Shown piece by piece: positions 1 to 8,342 of a stretch of DNA of 31,479 nt; the stretch's first letter is position 1, and each line of letters begins with the position of its first letter. The notes below the pieces were generated by a model. That model saw only the letters and a program-made list of their open reading frames with translations. It did not search any database and had not been told where the DNA came from. Source of the stretch: a bacterium. Its GTDB lineage: Bacteria; Spirochaetota; UBA4802; UBA5550. Made by a program: the position numbers and the translations under genes. The stretch is taken from positions 1 to 31,479 of the forward strand of contig JAAENB010000293.1 in the NCBI GenBank assembly GCA_024224995.1. The letters run 5' to 3'.

Positions 1-10
1 GAATCAGCAC

Positions 11-29
11 AGCTTTTAAAAAGCTTTTT
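11..29 (+). terminator. possible intrinsic terminator at the left edge
   Basis: A six-base stem AGCTTT/AAAGCT with a three-base loop is followed by four T residues. It could end a gene lying to the left of the window. The stem is short and AT-rich, so this is a weak call. Confidence 0.35.
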
Positions 30-71
30 CCGGGAAAAAAGAAAAGGCCCTTCGGCCCGAAAAACGTCATT

Positions 72-191
72 CGGAATGTAAATTATGCCTGCCTGGAGTT
101 ATGCCTCGGCAGGTTGTGAGGCTGTTTGAGCGGAGCGAGTTCCGAACGTTCTGCAGAGGCATTACTCCAGGCAGGCATAGTTTACATTCCG
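72..191. repeat. long hairpin repeat with conserved loop, copy A
   Basis: Two 36-base arms (72-107 and 156-191) pair at 34 of 36 positions around a 48-base loop. The loop core at 117-144 contains CTGTTTGAGC and GCGAGTTCCG, which recur in the loop of the hairpin at 15937-16022, whose stem is unrelated in sequence. The outer end of the left arm, read in reverse, recurs at 31249-31268. No gene overlaps it. It looks like a dispersed palindromic element; its mobility mechanism is unknown and no partner transposase is in the window. Confidence 0.8.
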
Positions 192-228
192 GGAAATATA
201 CTAATTCCCAAGCCCACCTGCGAAATCC

Positions 229-257
229 TTGACAGGATGTTCTCTATAAGGTATCAT
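229..257 (+). promoter_or_regulatory. sigma70-type promoter of the first RND gene
   Basis: TTGACA at 229-234, a 17-base spacer, then TATCAT at 252-257. The implied transcript would start near 264, about 28 bases before the TTG start codon at 292. Perfect -35 and standard spacing make this one of the best promoters in the window. Confidence 0.7.
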
Positions 258-291
258 CAGGAGTTCTGATTTCTGCTGTCCGGAGAGTCTT

Positions 292-3177
292 TTGAAAAAG
301 TGGATCCAATTTAATATAGATCATCCAAAGATTGTGCTGCTGATACTGCTGGTTATTACCCTTGCTGCCGGCAGCGGGCTTGCGAAAATTTATTTTGATA
401 GCTCCACTGAAACCGTTATGCCCAAAAAAGATATGGCCTATAAACTGGGCCTGCGGGCAAAAAAGATTTTTTCCGATACCAAGACCTATATGCTCACCGC
501 GATTGAACCCCTCGAAGGAAAGGAACTCCTGTCGAACGAAGTCTTTTCTCATCTCGATAAGCTGGTAACGGAGCTTGAGGAGTTCTATGAGTTTGATTTT
601 GAACAGGAGAATAAACGGCTGGCGCTTCTCCTGGAATTGTCCAATGTTTCTCCCGTCCCTGCCGAAGAAAACACCGCACAAACAGAACCCCATGAGATAC
701 CGGAGGCGGAGCCTGCCGCTGAAGAAACAGACCCTCATGACTCCGGCGGCGCTGATGCCTGGGACCTGGACAAAACTATTAAAACCGATTTTTACGCGGA
801 ACCCGCGCGTCCCCGGAACCGGTTTAACTATGAGCGGTTTCAGCCAATACGCTTTGGCTTGCTTTTTGATAAACTTGATCCCCCGGGCCGGAGAATGCTT
901 GAGACCATTACGCGGTATAAGGAGTTTGGTACAATCAATCATGATGATATCCTTACGCGAGCCCGGTTCCGGGATATTCTTGAAACCTGGGAAACGGTAT
1001 ACCTGTATAAATCAATGGAAATAATAAAGTCCGTTATGAATCCCGTTTCCGGTGAGGATATTGCAGGAACAGAAGATGAATTACGCCCGGTAAAATTTCT
1101 TGAGGAAGATGAGAATGGTTTACGGATCCTTCCTGAAACGGAAGAAGATTTTGCCCGGTATAAAGAAAAGATTTTTAAAAATCCTTCTTTCGATTCCACG
1201 CTCTATTCAATAGACCCTGCGACAAATAAATTCAGAGCCCTTGCCATCAGTCTTGAACTGCGGCCGCTGAATGATCATAATGAAATTTTTGACTACCTCC
1301 AGGTGCTAATCGACAAATACAATACAAGCCCTGTTAAGCTTACTTCCGTGGGCATTCCGGTTATGATGAAATATGTTGTGGATTACATGAAAAGTGATCT
1401 GAGAAAATTCATGCTCCTTGTTTTTTTTGTTATCATTATTACCTTTTACCTTAATTTCAGACTCTTTCGCGGGGTTCTGCTGCCGGCAGTTTCGGTTGGG
1501 CTCGCTTCATTGTGGACCATTGGTCTGGTTGGCCACCTGGGAATCCCCATTACCCTGGTGGTTAATATTCTTCCTCCGCTCCTGGTGGCTATTGGCAGCT
1601 CATATTCCATTCATATTTTTAACCAGTATCTGCACAGCCAGGAGGAGATTCACGACCGGGGCAAGCGGGAGGGGATTCATAAATCAATGAGCCATATCTC
1701 GTCTACGGTTATGCTTGCGGCGTTTACGACCTTTATTGGCTTTATGACCCTTACGGTGAACCAGGTTGAATCCCTTCAGCATTTTGGGGTCTTCGCGGCA
1801 ATTGGGACGCTCTTTTCAATGGTTATATCGGTCATGCTTATTCCCTCGGCCCTGATGCTTATGGACCTGCTTCCGAAAACCGGGGCAGGGAAACGGGATG
1901 AGACCGTGAATCGTAATCATACAAATACCCTGGTTAAGAAGATATTGGATTTTTTCAGTTTCCTCAGTTTAAAACACTCCTCCCTGGTGGTTGTTGGCGC
2001 GCTTGTTTTAATTGTGGGATTCATTTTTGGTATATATCTTATTAAGGTTGAAACCGCTCCTCTGTATAATTTTAAAGATGATTCGTATATATATCAATCG
2101 GATATGGTTATTGGTGAACTCTTTAAAGGAAGCCTGGCTATTAATGTAATTATTGATTCGGGCAGGGAAAACGGCGCGAAAGATCCGGAGTTTTTATCGG
2201 TCATTGATGAAATTTCCTCTCTTATTGCCACTCCCGAGGGAAGGAAAAGATATCATTTTTTACATACGCTTTCTTTTGCCGATGTTATCAAAAGAATGCA
2301 TAAAGCCATGAACGGCGATAAAGACGGATATTATTCCATTCCCGAAAGCGAGGAAACCATTCGGGAATATCTTGAAATCTTTGCCGGTGAAGACCGGGAT
2401 TCCGACGGCCGTCCCGACTCCATGGAACGGTTTGTTGATTCGTATTATCGTTATGTTAATATTTTCGTTCGCCTGGGCGCGGTAGACGGAAAGCTTTTTT
2501 CAACGGAGGTGAACGCCCAGGGGCAGAAATGGATACGGAATTTCCTGGCAAACCATCCAAAAGCGCGTTCGTATAAATGCTACTTCGCGGGAGAACCGAT
2601 CAATATGTTTGCTCTTGCCCGCCTTGTTGTGCGGGGGCAGCTCATTAGCATTTTTCTCACGCTTTTTGTTGTAGCCCTGGTTATTTTCCTGCTTTTTCGG
2701 AACTGGCAGGCGGCCCTGGTGTCGCTGATCCCTATTTCCAGCAGTATTATTATAATTTACGGGACCATGGGATACCTGGGGATTCCCCTTGATTTGCCAA
2801 AGGCGCTGCTTGCCGCTATGGCTATTGGGATTGGTGTTGATGATACTATCCATATGCTCAAAACGCTGCGGCATAACCTGTTAAAAGGGTTTCCCATGCA
2901 TGAGGCAATGAAGCGGACCTATGTTGAAGCGGGAATGGCTATTGTGTATACTTCTATCGCCCTTATTTTTGGTTTTTCCGTGCTGCTTCTTTCGGAGTTC
3001 AAGCCCATTATGTTCCTGGGATGGCTGGTTGCCTCTACCATGATTGCCACTACAATAGCCGCACTTCTTCTGTTGCCGGCAGTGATTATATTTTTCAAGA
3101 TACCCCTTGAAAAAGAACTTGATTGGGCCGTTTTTAAACGGCTCAATCTTAACCGGTTCTTTGAGCTCGATGAGTGA
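292..3177 (+). CDS. RND/MMPL-family transporter, 961 aa, with EF-hand-like loop
   Basis: Large inner-membrane exporter of the RND/MMPL type (sterol-sensing-domain fold), probably moving a lipid or other hydrophobic molecule using the proton gradient. One helix at about 13-33 is followed by a ~340-residue periplasmic domain. A helix bundle covers about 372-530, then a second half repeats this plan from about 565. The second bundle has the expected buried acidic pair in GVDDTIHM; the matching place in the first half reads GSSYSIHI, so that Asp is absent. Residues 122-160 are an acidic Pro/Glu-rich insert. In the second periplasmic domain, D701, D703, D705, G706, D709 and E712 form a complete EF-hand-type loop. 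TTG is the start: GGAG lies six bases upstream and no ATG is near. It converges with the hydrolase gene three bases downstream. Family call is firm; substrate unknown. Confidence 0.9.
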   Translation: MKKWIQFNIDHPKIVLLILLVITLAAGSGLAKIYFDSSTETVMPKKDMAYKLGLRAKKIFSDTKTYMLTAIEPLEGKELLSNEVFSHLDKLVTELEEFYEFDFEQENKRLALLLELSNVSPVPAEENTAQTEPHEIPEAEPAAEETDPHDSGGADAWDLDKTIKTDFYAEPARPRNRFNYERFQPIRFGLLFDKLDPPGRRMLETITRYKEFGTINHDDILTRARFRDILETWETVYLYKSMEIIKSVMNPVSGEDIAGTEDELRPVKFLEEDENGLRILPETEEDFARYKEKIFKNPSFDSTLYSIDPATNKFRALAISLELRPLNDHNEIFDYLQVLIDKYNTSPVKLTSVGIPVMMKYVVDYMKSDLRKFMLLVFFVIIITFYLNFRLFRGVLLPAVSVGLASLWTIGLVGHLGIPITLVVNILPPLLVAIGSSYSIHIFNQYLHSQEEIHDRGKREGIHKSMSHISSTVMLAAFTTFIGFMTLTVNQVESLQHFGVFAAIGTLFSMVISVMLIPSALMLMDLLPKTGAGKRDETVNRNHTNTLVKKILDFFSFLSLKHSSLVVVGALVLIVGFIFGIYLIKVETAPLYNFKDDSYIYQSDMVIGELFKGSLAINVIIDSGRENGAKDPEFLSVIDEISSLIATPEGRKRYHFLHTLSFADVIKRMHKAMNGDKDGYYSIPESEETIREYLEIFAGEDRDSDGRPDSMERFVDSYYRYVNIFVRLGAVDGKLFSTEVNAQGQKWIRNFLANHPKARSYKCYFAGEPINMFALARLVVRGQLISIFLTLFVVALVIFLLFRNWQAALVSLIPISSSIIIIYGTMGYLGIPLDLPKALLAAMAIGIGVDDTIHMLKTLRHNLLKGFPMHEAMKRTYVEAGMAIVYTSIALIFGFSVLLLSEFKPIMFLGWLVASTMIATTIAALLLLPAVIIFFKIPLEKELDWAVFKRLNLNRFFELDE

Positions 3178-3180
3178 GAT

Positions 3181-4158
3181 TTATCCTGCCGCGAACTGCT
3201 TATTCAGTACTAACAGATCCTGCGGGGATTCTCCCTTTATGGTTCCTTTCAGTTCCGTATACACGTCTTTTCCTTTCATAAAATTGAGCAGCATTTTAAA
3301 GGAGATTTCGGGCTTTTCTTCAAAAGGGGAGTGCCCGCATTCCGGTATAATGACCAGTTTGGAGTTGGGAAGATCTTTATTGAATTCGTATGCCGTAGAC
3401 AGGGGAATCCAGGGATCATTCTCGCCCCATATGAGCAGGGTGTCGTGTTTAATTTCAGAAAGCCGTTCTGAATAGACAGAGAGAGCGCCGAAGTCAATTG
3501 CCTTTGAAAGAAAGATCTGAATATGAGCCGCGTTTGGCGTTATGAGCCTCTGGTAGTACTCAAAGACCTGTTTTTTCGAGACCCATTTTTTATGATAGTA
3601 TATTTCCCTGAGTATTATTTTCACCAGAATTTTTATCAGCAGGTTATTGCCTACAAGTGTGGTTATTTGCTGTGAAAGGGGGAGCCGTAATAAACGGAGT
3701 ATCATGGGCAGTTTCTGCTCATAGGCAGGCGCGTCAACAAGTACTAATTTTTTTATCCGTTTGGGGTAACTGAACGCCAGAAGCGCGGCAAGCCCGCCTC
3801 CATATGAATGCCCAACAAAGATCACATCGTCCAGACCCATTGTTACCATCCATTTGTTTACCTCTTCCATGAGCGTTATGGCATGATAGTCGGAATCGAG
3901 GGGTTTGTCGGACCAGCCGAATCCTTTCATATCCAGCGCCCACACATGATAGCCCTCTTCATGGAGCCGGTAATCAATGGCATCCCAGGTATAGGTCGAT
4001 GAGGCGAAACCATGCAGTAATACCACATGCTGCGCCTTTTTCTTTTTAGACGGGTACTCCCGGTAATGAAAATCGACCCCGTCGATATATACGTATTTAT
4101 CATATTCGGTGTTGTTAAAGATCTGTCCTGAGATCCTCATATCTTCTTTTCGGAACAT
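3181..4158 (-). CDS. alpha/beta hydrolase, 325 aa
   Basis: Alpha/beta-hydrolase-fold enzyme, probably an esterase, lipase or C-C hydrolase in the cytoplasm. Visible: oxyanion-region HGF at 49-51, nucleophile elbow GHSYGG with Ser118, acid Asp248 in GENDPW, and His276 in CGHSPFEE, so the catalytic triad is complete. The cap region (about 145-225) is rich in Leu/Ile, consistent with a hydrophobic substrate. A start four codons earlier (TTG) is possible, but GGAGGG sits five bases before the ATG at 4158, so I use that. There is no signal peptide. It lies between two RND transporter genes on the opposite strand, which suggests a lipid-related role by context only. The substrate cannot be read from the sequence. 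Confidence 0.88.
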   Translation of the reverse strand: MFRKEDMRISGQIFNNTEYDKYVYIDGVDFHYREYPSKKKKAQHVVLLHGFASSTYTWDAIDYRLHEEGYHVWALDMKGFGWSDKPLDSDYHAITLMEEVNKWMVTMGLDDVIFVGHSYGGGLAALLAFSYPKRIKKLVLVDAPAYEQKLPMILRLLRLPLSQQITTLVGNNLLIKILVKIILREIYYHKKWVSKKQVFEYYQRLITPNAAHIQIFLSKAIDFGALSVYSERLSEIKHDTLLIWGENDPWIPLSTAYEFNKDLPNSKLVIIPECGHSPFEEKPEISFKMLLNFMKGKDVYTELKGTIKGESPQDLLVLNKQFAAG

Positions 4159-4196
4159 AAAACCCTCCAAGGTTACTGATTATTGTTCTTAATGGT

Positions 4197-4225
4197 AAAT
4201 ATGGTCCGGACGGTTTTTTTGTCAA
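4197..4225 (-). promoter_or_regulatory. promoter of the alpha/beta hydrolase gene
   Basis: On the minus strand TTGACA (4225-4220) is followed after 17 bases by ATATTT (4202-4197), about 40 bases upstream of the ATG at 4158. Good -35, weaker -10. Confidence 0.5.
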
Positions 4226-4380
4226 TAAAAAAGTTGGGATTTCATGAGGGCGCCTGTTAAAATTAATTCTACCGGGGAGGGCTCTGTTGGTACTAAACTC
4301 AATGAGCAGCCGGGCTGTTTCGACCCCCTGGGCGGTGGTTTTTCAAAAAAATTAAAAAATAAAAAAAAATCCTTTTCATG

Positions 4381-4434
4381 ATTCGCTATAAATTAGAAAA
4401 AGGCTTTTCTTCTAATTTATATCTAATTGCGAAT
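4381..4434. promoter_or_regulatory. AT-rich hairpin in the leader of the second RND gene
   Basis: Two nested inverted repeats: outer ATTCGC (4381-4386) with GCGAAT (4429-4434), inner TAAATTAGAA (4389-4398) with TTCTAATTTA (4410-4419). It ends 16 bases before the ATG at 4451 and would lie in the mRNA leader or over the promoter. It could be an operator or an attenuating leader structure; which one is unknown. Confidence 0.45.
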
Positions 4435-4450
4435 ATTGCTGAGGCAGCGG

Positions 4451-6745
4451 ATGAACAGGCTGATTGATCTTCTTGAAAAAAATTATCGATATTTTTTCAT
4501 CGTCATTATAGTGTTAACATTACCCTTTGGATACTATTTTTCAAAACAAAAGTTTTTTAATAATGTTGAAGTATTCTTTGAGAAAGATGCCCCGGTAATA
4601 AGCGATTATACTCAATTTAAAGAGAAATACGGGAATGAAGAAACTGCAGTTATCGCTTTTGAAGACGCGAACCTCTTTACCAATGAAAATATAACACTCA
4701 TACGAACCGTAACGGATGCCATTACTGAGATACCGGGTGTACAGCGGGTTTTTAGTATCACTAACTCTGAAATCATGAGAGGGGCAAAAGATCAAATAAT
4801 TTTTGAACCAATGGTTCCTGAGGGCAGCTTAAGCGAAGCGGAGCTGCTCAAAGCAAAACAGAATATACTTGATACACGGTACGCCAGGAATCGACTCATC
4901 TCGCGAGACGGAACAATGACCGCCATCCAGGTAGAACTTGACTCGTTTAAAGATGACAGCCAAAAACGGGACGTTTTAAAATCGATTCGCGCGAAAGCGA
5001 ACAAGCTGGTGGGGAATACAATTAAAACCAGTATCGCGGGATTGCCGTTTCTTGAAATGGATATGAACGAATTATCCGAAAAAGATTTTACGGTTTTAAT
5101 ACCACTGGTTTTTATCCTTATATTTTTTATTGTATTTATGCTCATAAAAGATATAAAACTTTCTCTTCTCTGTATGGTTAATCTTCTGTTTTGTCTTACC
5201 TGGGGCATCGGAATGATCTCATTAAGCGGCGAGCCCTTTAATATTGTAACTACCGTAATCCCGGTTATTATACTGGCCATATCAGTGGCGGATACGATCC
5301 ATATTATTACTCATTATAAAGAAAAAACGATTCAAAACGGGATTTCGGCAGAAAATAACGGAACCGCTCTTATTACGGCTTCAGTAAAATCTTTATGGCT
5401 GCCGTGCCTGCTTACAACAATAACAACGGGAATCGGTTTTTTCTCTTTTTTCACCAGCACCGTACGACCGGTAAAAATACTGGGAATATTTACCGGCATC
5501 GCGATCCTGTTCGCGTATATGTTAACGATTTTTTTTCTGCCTTCATTACTCTTTTTTTTCAAGAAAAAAGTTTCGAGCGCTCATACGCGCAAAAAAAACA
5601 AAAAAGAAAAAGCGCTCGTATTAACCCCTTTCCTGGCTGTCATGGGCACCGCGTCGGCGAAATATAGCAAGTCGCTCAGTGCGTTAGCAGTGGTGATAGT
5701 CATTTTGGGAATTGTTGGTATTAATAAAATTACGTATGAAACAAATATTGTTAATTTTTTTCCCGAATCCAATCAAACAAGAATACACCATAAACATATC
5801 TCCGAAAAGTTCGTTGGCACCGTTCCACTGGTTTTACTGTTGAAAGCAAAATCCGGTGAAAATGATTTTACCCACCCTGAAAGCATTGAACTGGTAGATG
5901 CGATTCAAAGAAATACTTTTGACACAATACAAAATATATCAAATTCATTTTCTATTGCTGATTATTATAAAGAGATGAACCAGGCGTTCAATGATAATAA
6001 TAAAAAGTATTATTCGGTTCCGGAAACCCGGGAGAAATTGGTGGAATTCTATGAACTTGGCGACCTGGAAATTTTAGACAGAATAATCTCACCGGATAAA
6101 ATGGAAATCCGTGTTGCCGCGCAAATGAAACTGGATACAGACACAAACGCCCAAAAACTTATTGACCGCATATCTAACTATACAAAAACAATCGCCGGAG
6201 ATTCCTATACCTGTACCATAACGGGAATAGCGCCCATATATATAAAAATGCAGTCCAACCTGAAGGAGAGCCAGATCCGGAGTTTCGCGGCAGCCTTTGT
6301 TATTATATCTTTTATGATGATTTTTATTTGCAGGAATATTTATCTTGCGCTGTTTAGCATCATTGTAAATTTATTCCCTATTACCATAACCCTTGGAGTC
6401 ATGGGATGGCTGGGAATACCGCTTGATGTTTCAACAATTATGATCGCCAGTATTACAATGGGAATCGCCGTTGACGATACGATTCATTTTGTCACCTGGT
6501 TTAAAAGGCATATACACTCCGGTTTGCCTTTGCGTGAAGCAATAGAACGAACAGTACTTGACGCGGGAAAACCCATTGCCGTAACCACCATTGTCTTGTT
6601 TTTGAGCTTTTTCCTGTTTATATTCGGATCATTGTCATCAACACGGGCTTTTGGTGTGCTTACTGCTTTTTCAATGGTGCTTGCGTTCCTGGGAGACCTG
6701 GTTATTCTTCCGGCGTTGCTTTCATTGGTAAAGTATAAAAAATGA
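4451..6745 (+). CDS. RND/MMPL-family transporter, 764 aa
   Basis: Second exporter of the RND/MMPL type, shorter than the one at 292-3177 because its periplasmic domains are smaller. One N-terminal helix (about 16-34) precedes a ~170-residue periplasmic domain, then two helix bundles separated by a second periplasmic domain. Unlike the larger transporter, both halves keep the acidic membrane motif: SVADTIHI in the first bundle and AVDDTIHF in the second. The longest frame begins with TTG at 4427, but that lies inside or beside the leader hairpin. The ATG at 4451 has GAGG six bases upstream and starts MNRLIDLL, so I use it. The radical SAM gene follows after 41 bases on the same strand, so the two probably share a transcript. 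Likely cargo is a lipid; this is inference from family and neighbours. Confidence 0.9.
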   Translation: MNRLIDLLEKNYRYFFIVIIVLTLPFGYYFSKQKFFNNVEVFFEKDAPVISDYTQFKEKYGNEETAVIAFEDANLFTNENITLIRTVTDAITEIPGVQRVFSITNSEIMRGAKDQIIFEPMVPEGSLSEAELLKAKQNILDTRYARNRLISRDGTMTAIQVELDSFKDDSQKRDVLKSIRAKANKLVGNTIKTSIAGLPFLEMDMNELSEKDFTVLIPLVFILIFFIVFMLIKDIKLSLLCMVNLLFCLTWGIGMISLSGEPFNIVTTVIPVIILAISVADTIHIITHYKEKTIQNGISAENNGTALITASVKSLWLPCLLTTITTGIGFFSFFTSTVRPVKILGIFTGIAILFAYMLTIFFLPSLLFFFKKKVSSAHTRKKNKKEKALVLTPFLAVMGTASAKYSKSLSALAVVIVILGIVGINKITYETNIVNFFPESNQTRIHHKHISEKFVGTVPLVLLLKAKSGENDFTHPESIELVDAIQRNTFDTIQNISNSFSIADYYKEMNQAFNDNNKKYYSVPETREKLVEFYELGDLEILDRIISPDKMEIRVAAQMKLDTDTNAQKLIDRISNYTKTIAGDSYTCTITGIAPIYIKMQSNLKESQIRSFAAAFVIISFMMIFICRNIYLALFSIIVNLFPITITLGVMGWLGIPLDVSTIMIASITMGIAVDDTIHFVTWFKRHIHSGLPLREAIERTVLDAGKPIAVTTIVLFLSFFLFIFGSLSSTRAFGVLTAFSMVLAFLGDLVILPALLSLVKYKK

Positions 6746-6786
6746 AATTATTGCCTGATGCGAGTTAAAAATATAAGGAGTTTCTT

Positions 6787-8301
6787 ATGAAAATTAGTCT
6801 AATTTTACCCTGTGCCGCAACCGGTATGGACAGCCAATTAGATTTAAAATATTTATCAAAATTATTTACCAAAACCGGGGAAACCGGTGGAACGAGCATT
6901 ATGGGATGTATCCCCTCAGCGCTCCCCACTCTTGCCGCCCTTACTCCTCCGGATATTGACGTGAGTATTACTGATGAGAATATTGAAAAGATAGATTTTG
7001 ACAGGGATGTTGATATTGTGGGAATATCTTTTTTAACCCTCTTAAGCCCCCGGGCATATGAAATTGCCGATGAATTTAGAAAACGCGGTGTCCATGTTGT
7101 TCTGGGTGGAATCCATACCACCATGTTTCCTGAAGAAGCGTTAGAACATGCCGATACCATCTTTATTGGTGAAGCGGAAGATACCTGGGGTACGTTTATA
7201 AATGATTTTCGCGCAAAAAAGCCTGAAAAAAAGTATGAGGCCGAACAAAGGCCCGATTTGCAAAAACTGGTGATTCCAAGATGGAACCTCATGAAACATA
7301 AATATTACACTGTCTATCAAGTTCAGACAACACGGGGATGCCCCTTTGATTGTGATTTTTGCGCGGTACGAACATTTCAAGGACCGCCAAGGAGCAAACC
7401 TGTTGAACATGTAGTCCGTGAAATTCAAGAAACTCTTAAATATAATAAGATACCGGGATGGCGATATGTCCAGTTTGCTGATGATAATATTATTTCAAAT
7501 AAGGCATTCGCCAGGAAACTTTTTAAGGCGCTCATACCGTTAAATATCAGGTGGTCCAGCCAGATTAGTATCAACCTGGCCCAGGACGATGAATTGCTCG
7601 ATCTTGCTCAAAAAAGCGGGTGCGATAGTGTCTTAATCGGCTTTGAGTCAATATCACAACAGAGCCTGGATTCGATTAATAAAGGCAGCGTAAATAAGAA
7701 AGATTTCTATAAAGAAGCAATACAAAAAATTCATGATCATGGAATTACGATATTTGGAATGTTTATTCTTGGTTTTGATGGAGAAGATGAATCGATGTTC
7801 TCGGAACTGGCACAGTTCGTCAAAGAAACAAATATAGCCTTCCCTGTTTTTAATATTTTAACCCCTATCCCGGGAACCCGTCTCTATGACAGGATGCAGG
7901 AAAAAAACAGGATTGTCCATGACCAGTGGGAAAAATATAATGGTTCCCATGTATGCTTTCAACCCGATTCCATGTCTGTTGAAGCATTACAAAATGGCTA
8001 CTACTGGTTATTAAAAGAGGTCTATTCTTTTGAGGCAATTTTTAAGCGGCTTGATTATTTATGGGAAATGGGATTCAATAAACTTGACCGGAACTATACT
8101 TTTCTCAAACTGTTTTTAACGGTTAAATTATGGCTGCAAAAATTTAAAGAACAAGGGACTATGGTTGGTTTTATTGAACGATCCATTCTGGAACTCCGGA
8201 CAAAAAAGGGGATCAATTTTCAAGCCTTGCCAATGCTCTTGAATTTTTTCCATTTTGCTGAAAATTTACCGGAAACGGATTTTTCTCCACCGGGTAAATA
8301 G
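6787..8301 (+). CDS. B12-binding-type radical SAM protein, 504 aa (paralogue of 9797-11362)
   Basis: Radical SAM enzyme with an N-terminal cobalamin-binding-like Rossmann domain (about 1-150; GGIHTTM is the typical end of that domain) and a core whose cluster ligands are Cys185, Cys189 and Cys192 in GCPFDCDFC. The region after the core (from about residue 355, PIPGTRLYDRM, then WEKYNGSHVCF) resembles the DUF4070-type tail found in the hopanoid C2 methylase HpnP and relatives. Such enzymes commonly methylate or couple unactivated carbons, often on lipids. AAGGAG lies six bases before the ATG. It follows the RND gene closely and converges with the minus-strand operon encoding its paralogue. Exact reaction unknown; no hopanoid cyclase gene is present here. 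Confidence 0.88.
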   Translation: MKISLILPCAATGMDSQLDLKYLSKLFTKTGETGGTSIMGCIPSALPTLAALTPPDIDVSITDENIEKIDFDRDVDIVGISFLTLLSPRAYEIADEFRKRGVHVVLGGIHTTMFPEEALEHADTIFIGEAEDTWGTFINDFRAKKPEKKYEAEQRPDLQKLVIPRWNLMKHKYYTVYQVQTTRGCPFDCDFCAVRTFQGPPRSKPVEHVVREIQETLKYNKIPGWRYVQFADDNIISNKAFARKLFKALIPLNIRWSSQISINLAQDDELLDLAQKSGCDSVLIGFESISQQSLDSINKGSVNKKDFYKEAIQKIHDHGITIFGMFILGFDGEDESMFSELAQFVKETNIAFPVFNILTPIPGTRLYDRMQEKNRIVHDQWEKYNGSHVCFQPDSMSVEALQNGYYWLLKEVYSFEAIFKRLDYLWEMGFNKLDRNYTFLKLFLTVKLWLQKFKEQGTMVGFIERSILELRTKKGINFQALPMLLNFFHFAENLPETDFSPPGK

Positions 8302-8321
8302 CCTCCGGCATGCCGGAGGCT
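8300..8321. terminator. perfect GC-rich palindrome between convergent radical SAM genes
   Basis: A perfect 22-base palindrome of the form AGCCTCCGGCA/TGCCGGAGGCT begins at the stop codon of the plus-strand radical SAM gene and ends 22 bases before the stop of the minus-strand one. There is no T run. Position suggests a shared transcription end or mRNA 3'-end stabiliser. Confidence 0.5.
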
Positions 8322-8342
8322 GCGCTGTACAATGGGCAATAA

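Noticed and set aside
40..60. Terminator at GGCCCTTCGGCC
   Set aside because: Stem is only four base pairs; a T-rich tail exists only on the minus strand, where no gene precedes it.
72..191. Integron attC site (long imperfect hairpin)
   Set aside because: No RYYYAAC/GTTRRRY ends, no cassette array, no integrase gene; conserved part is the loop, not the stem ends.
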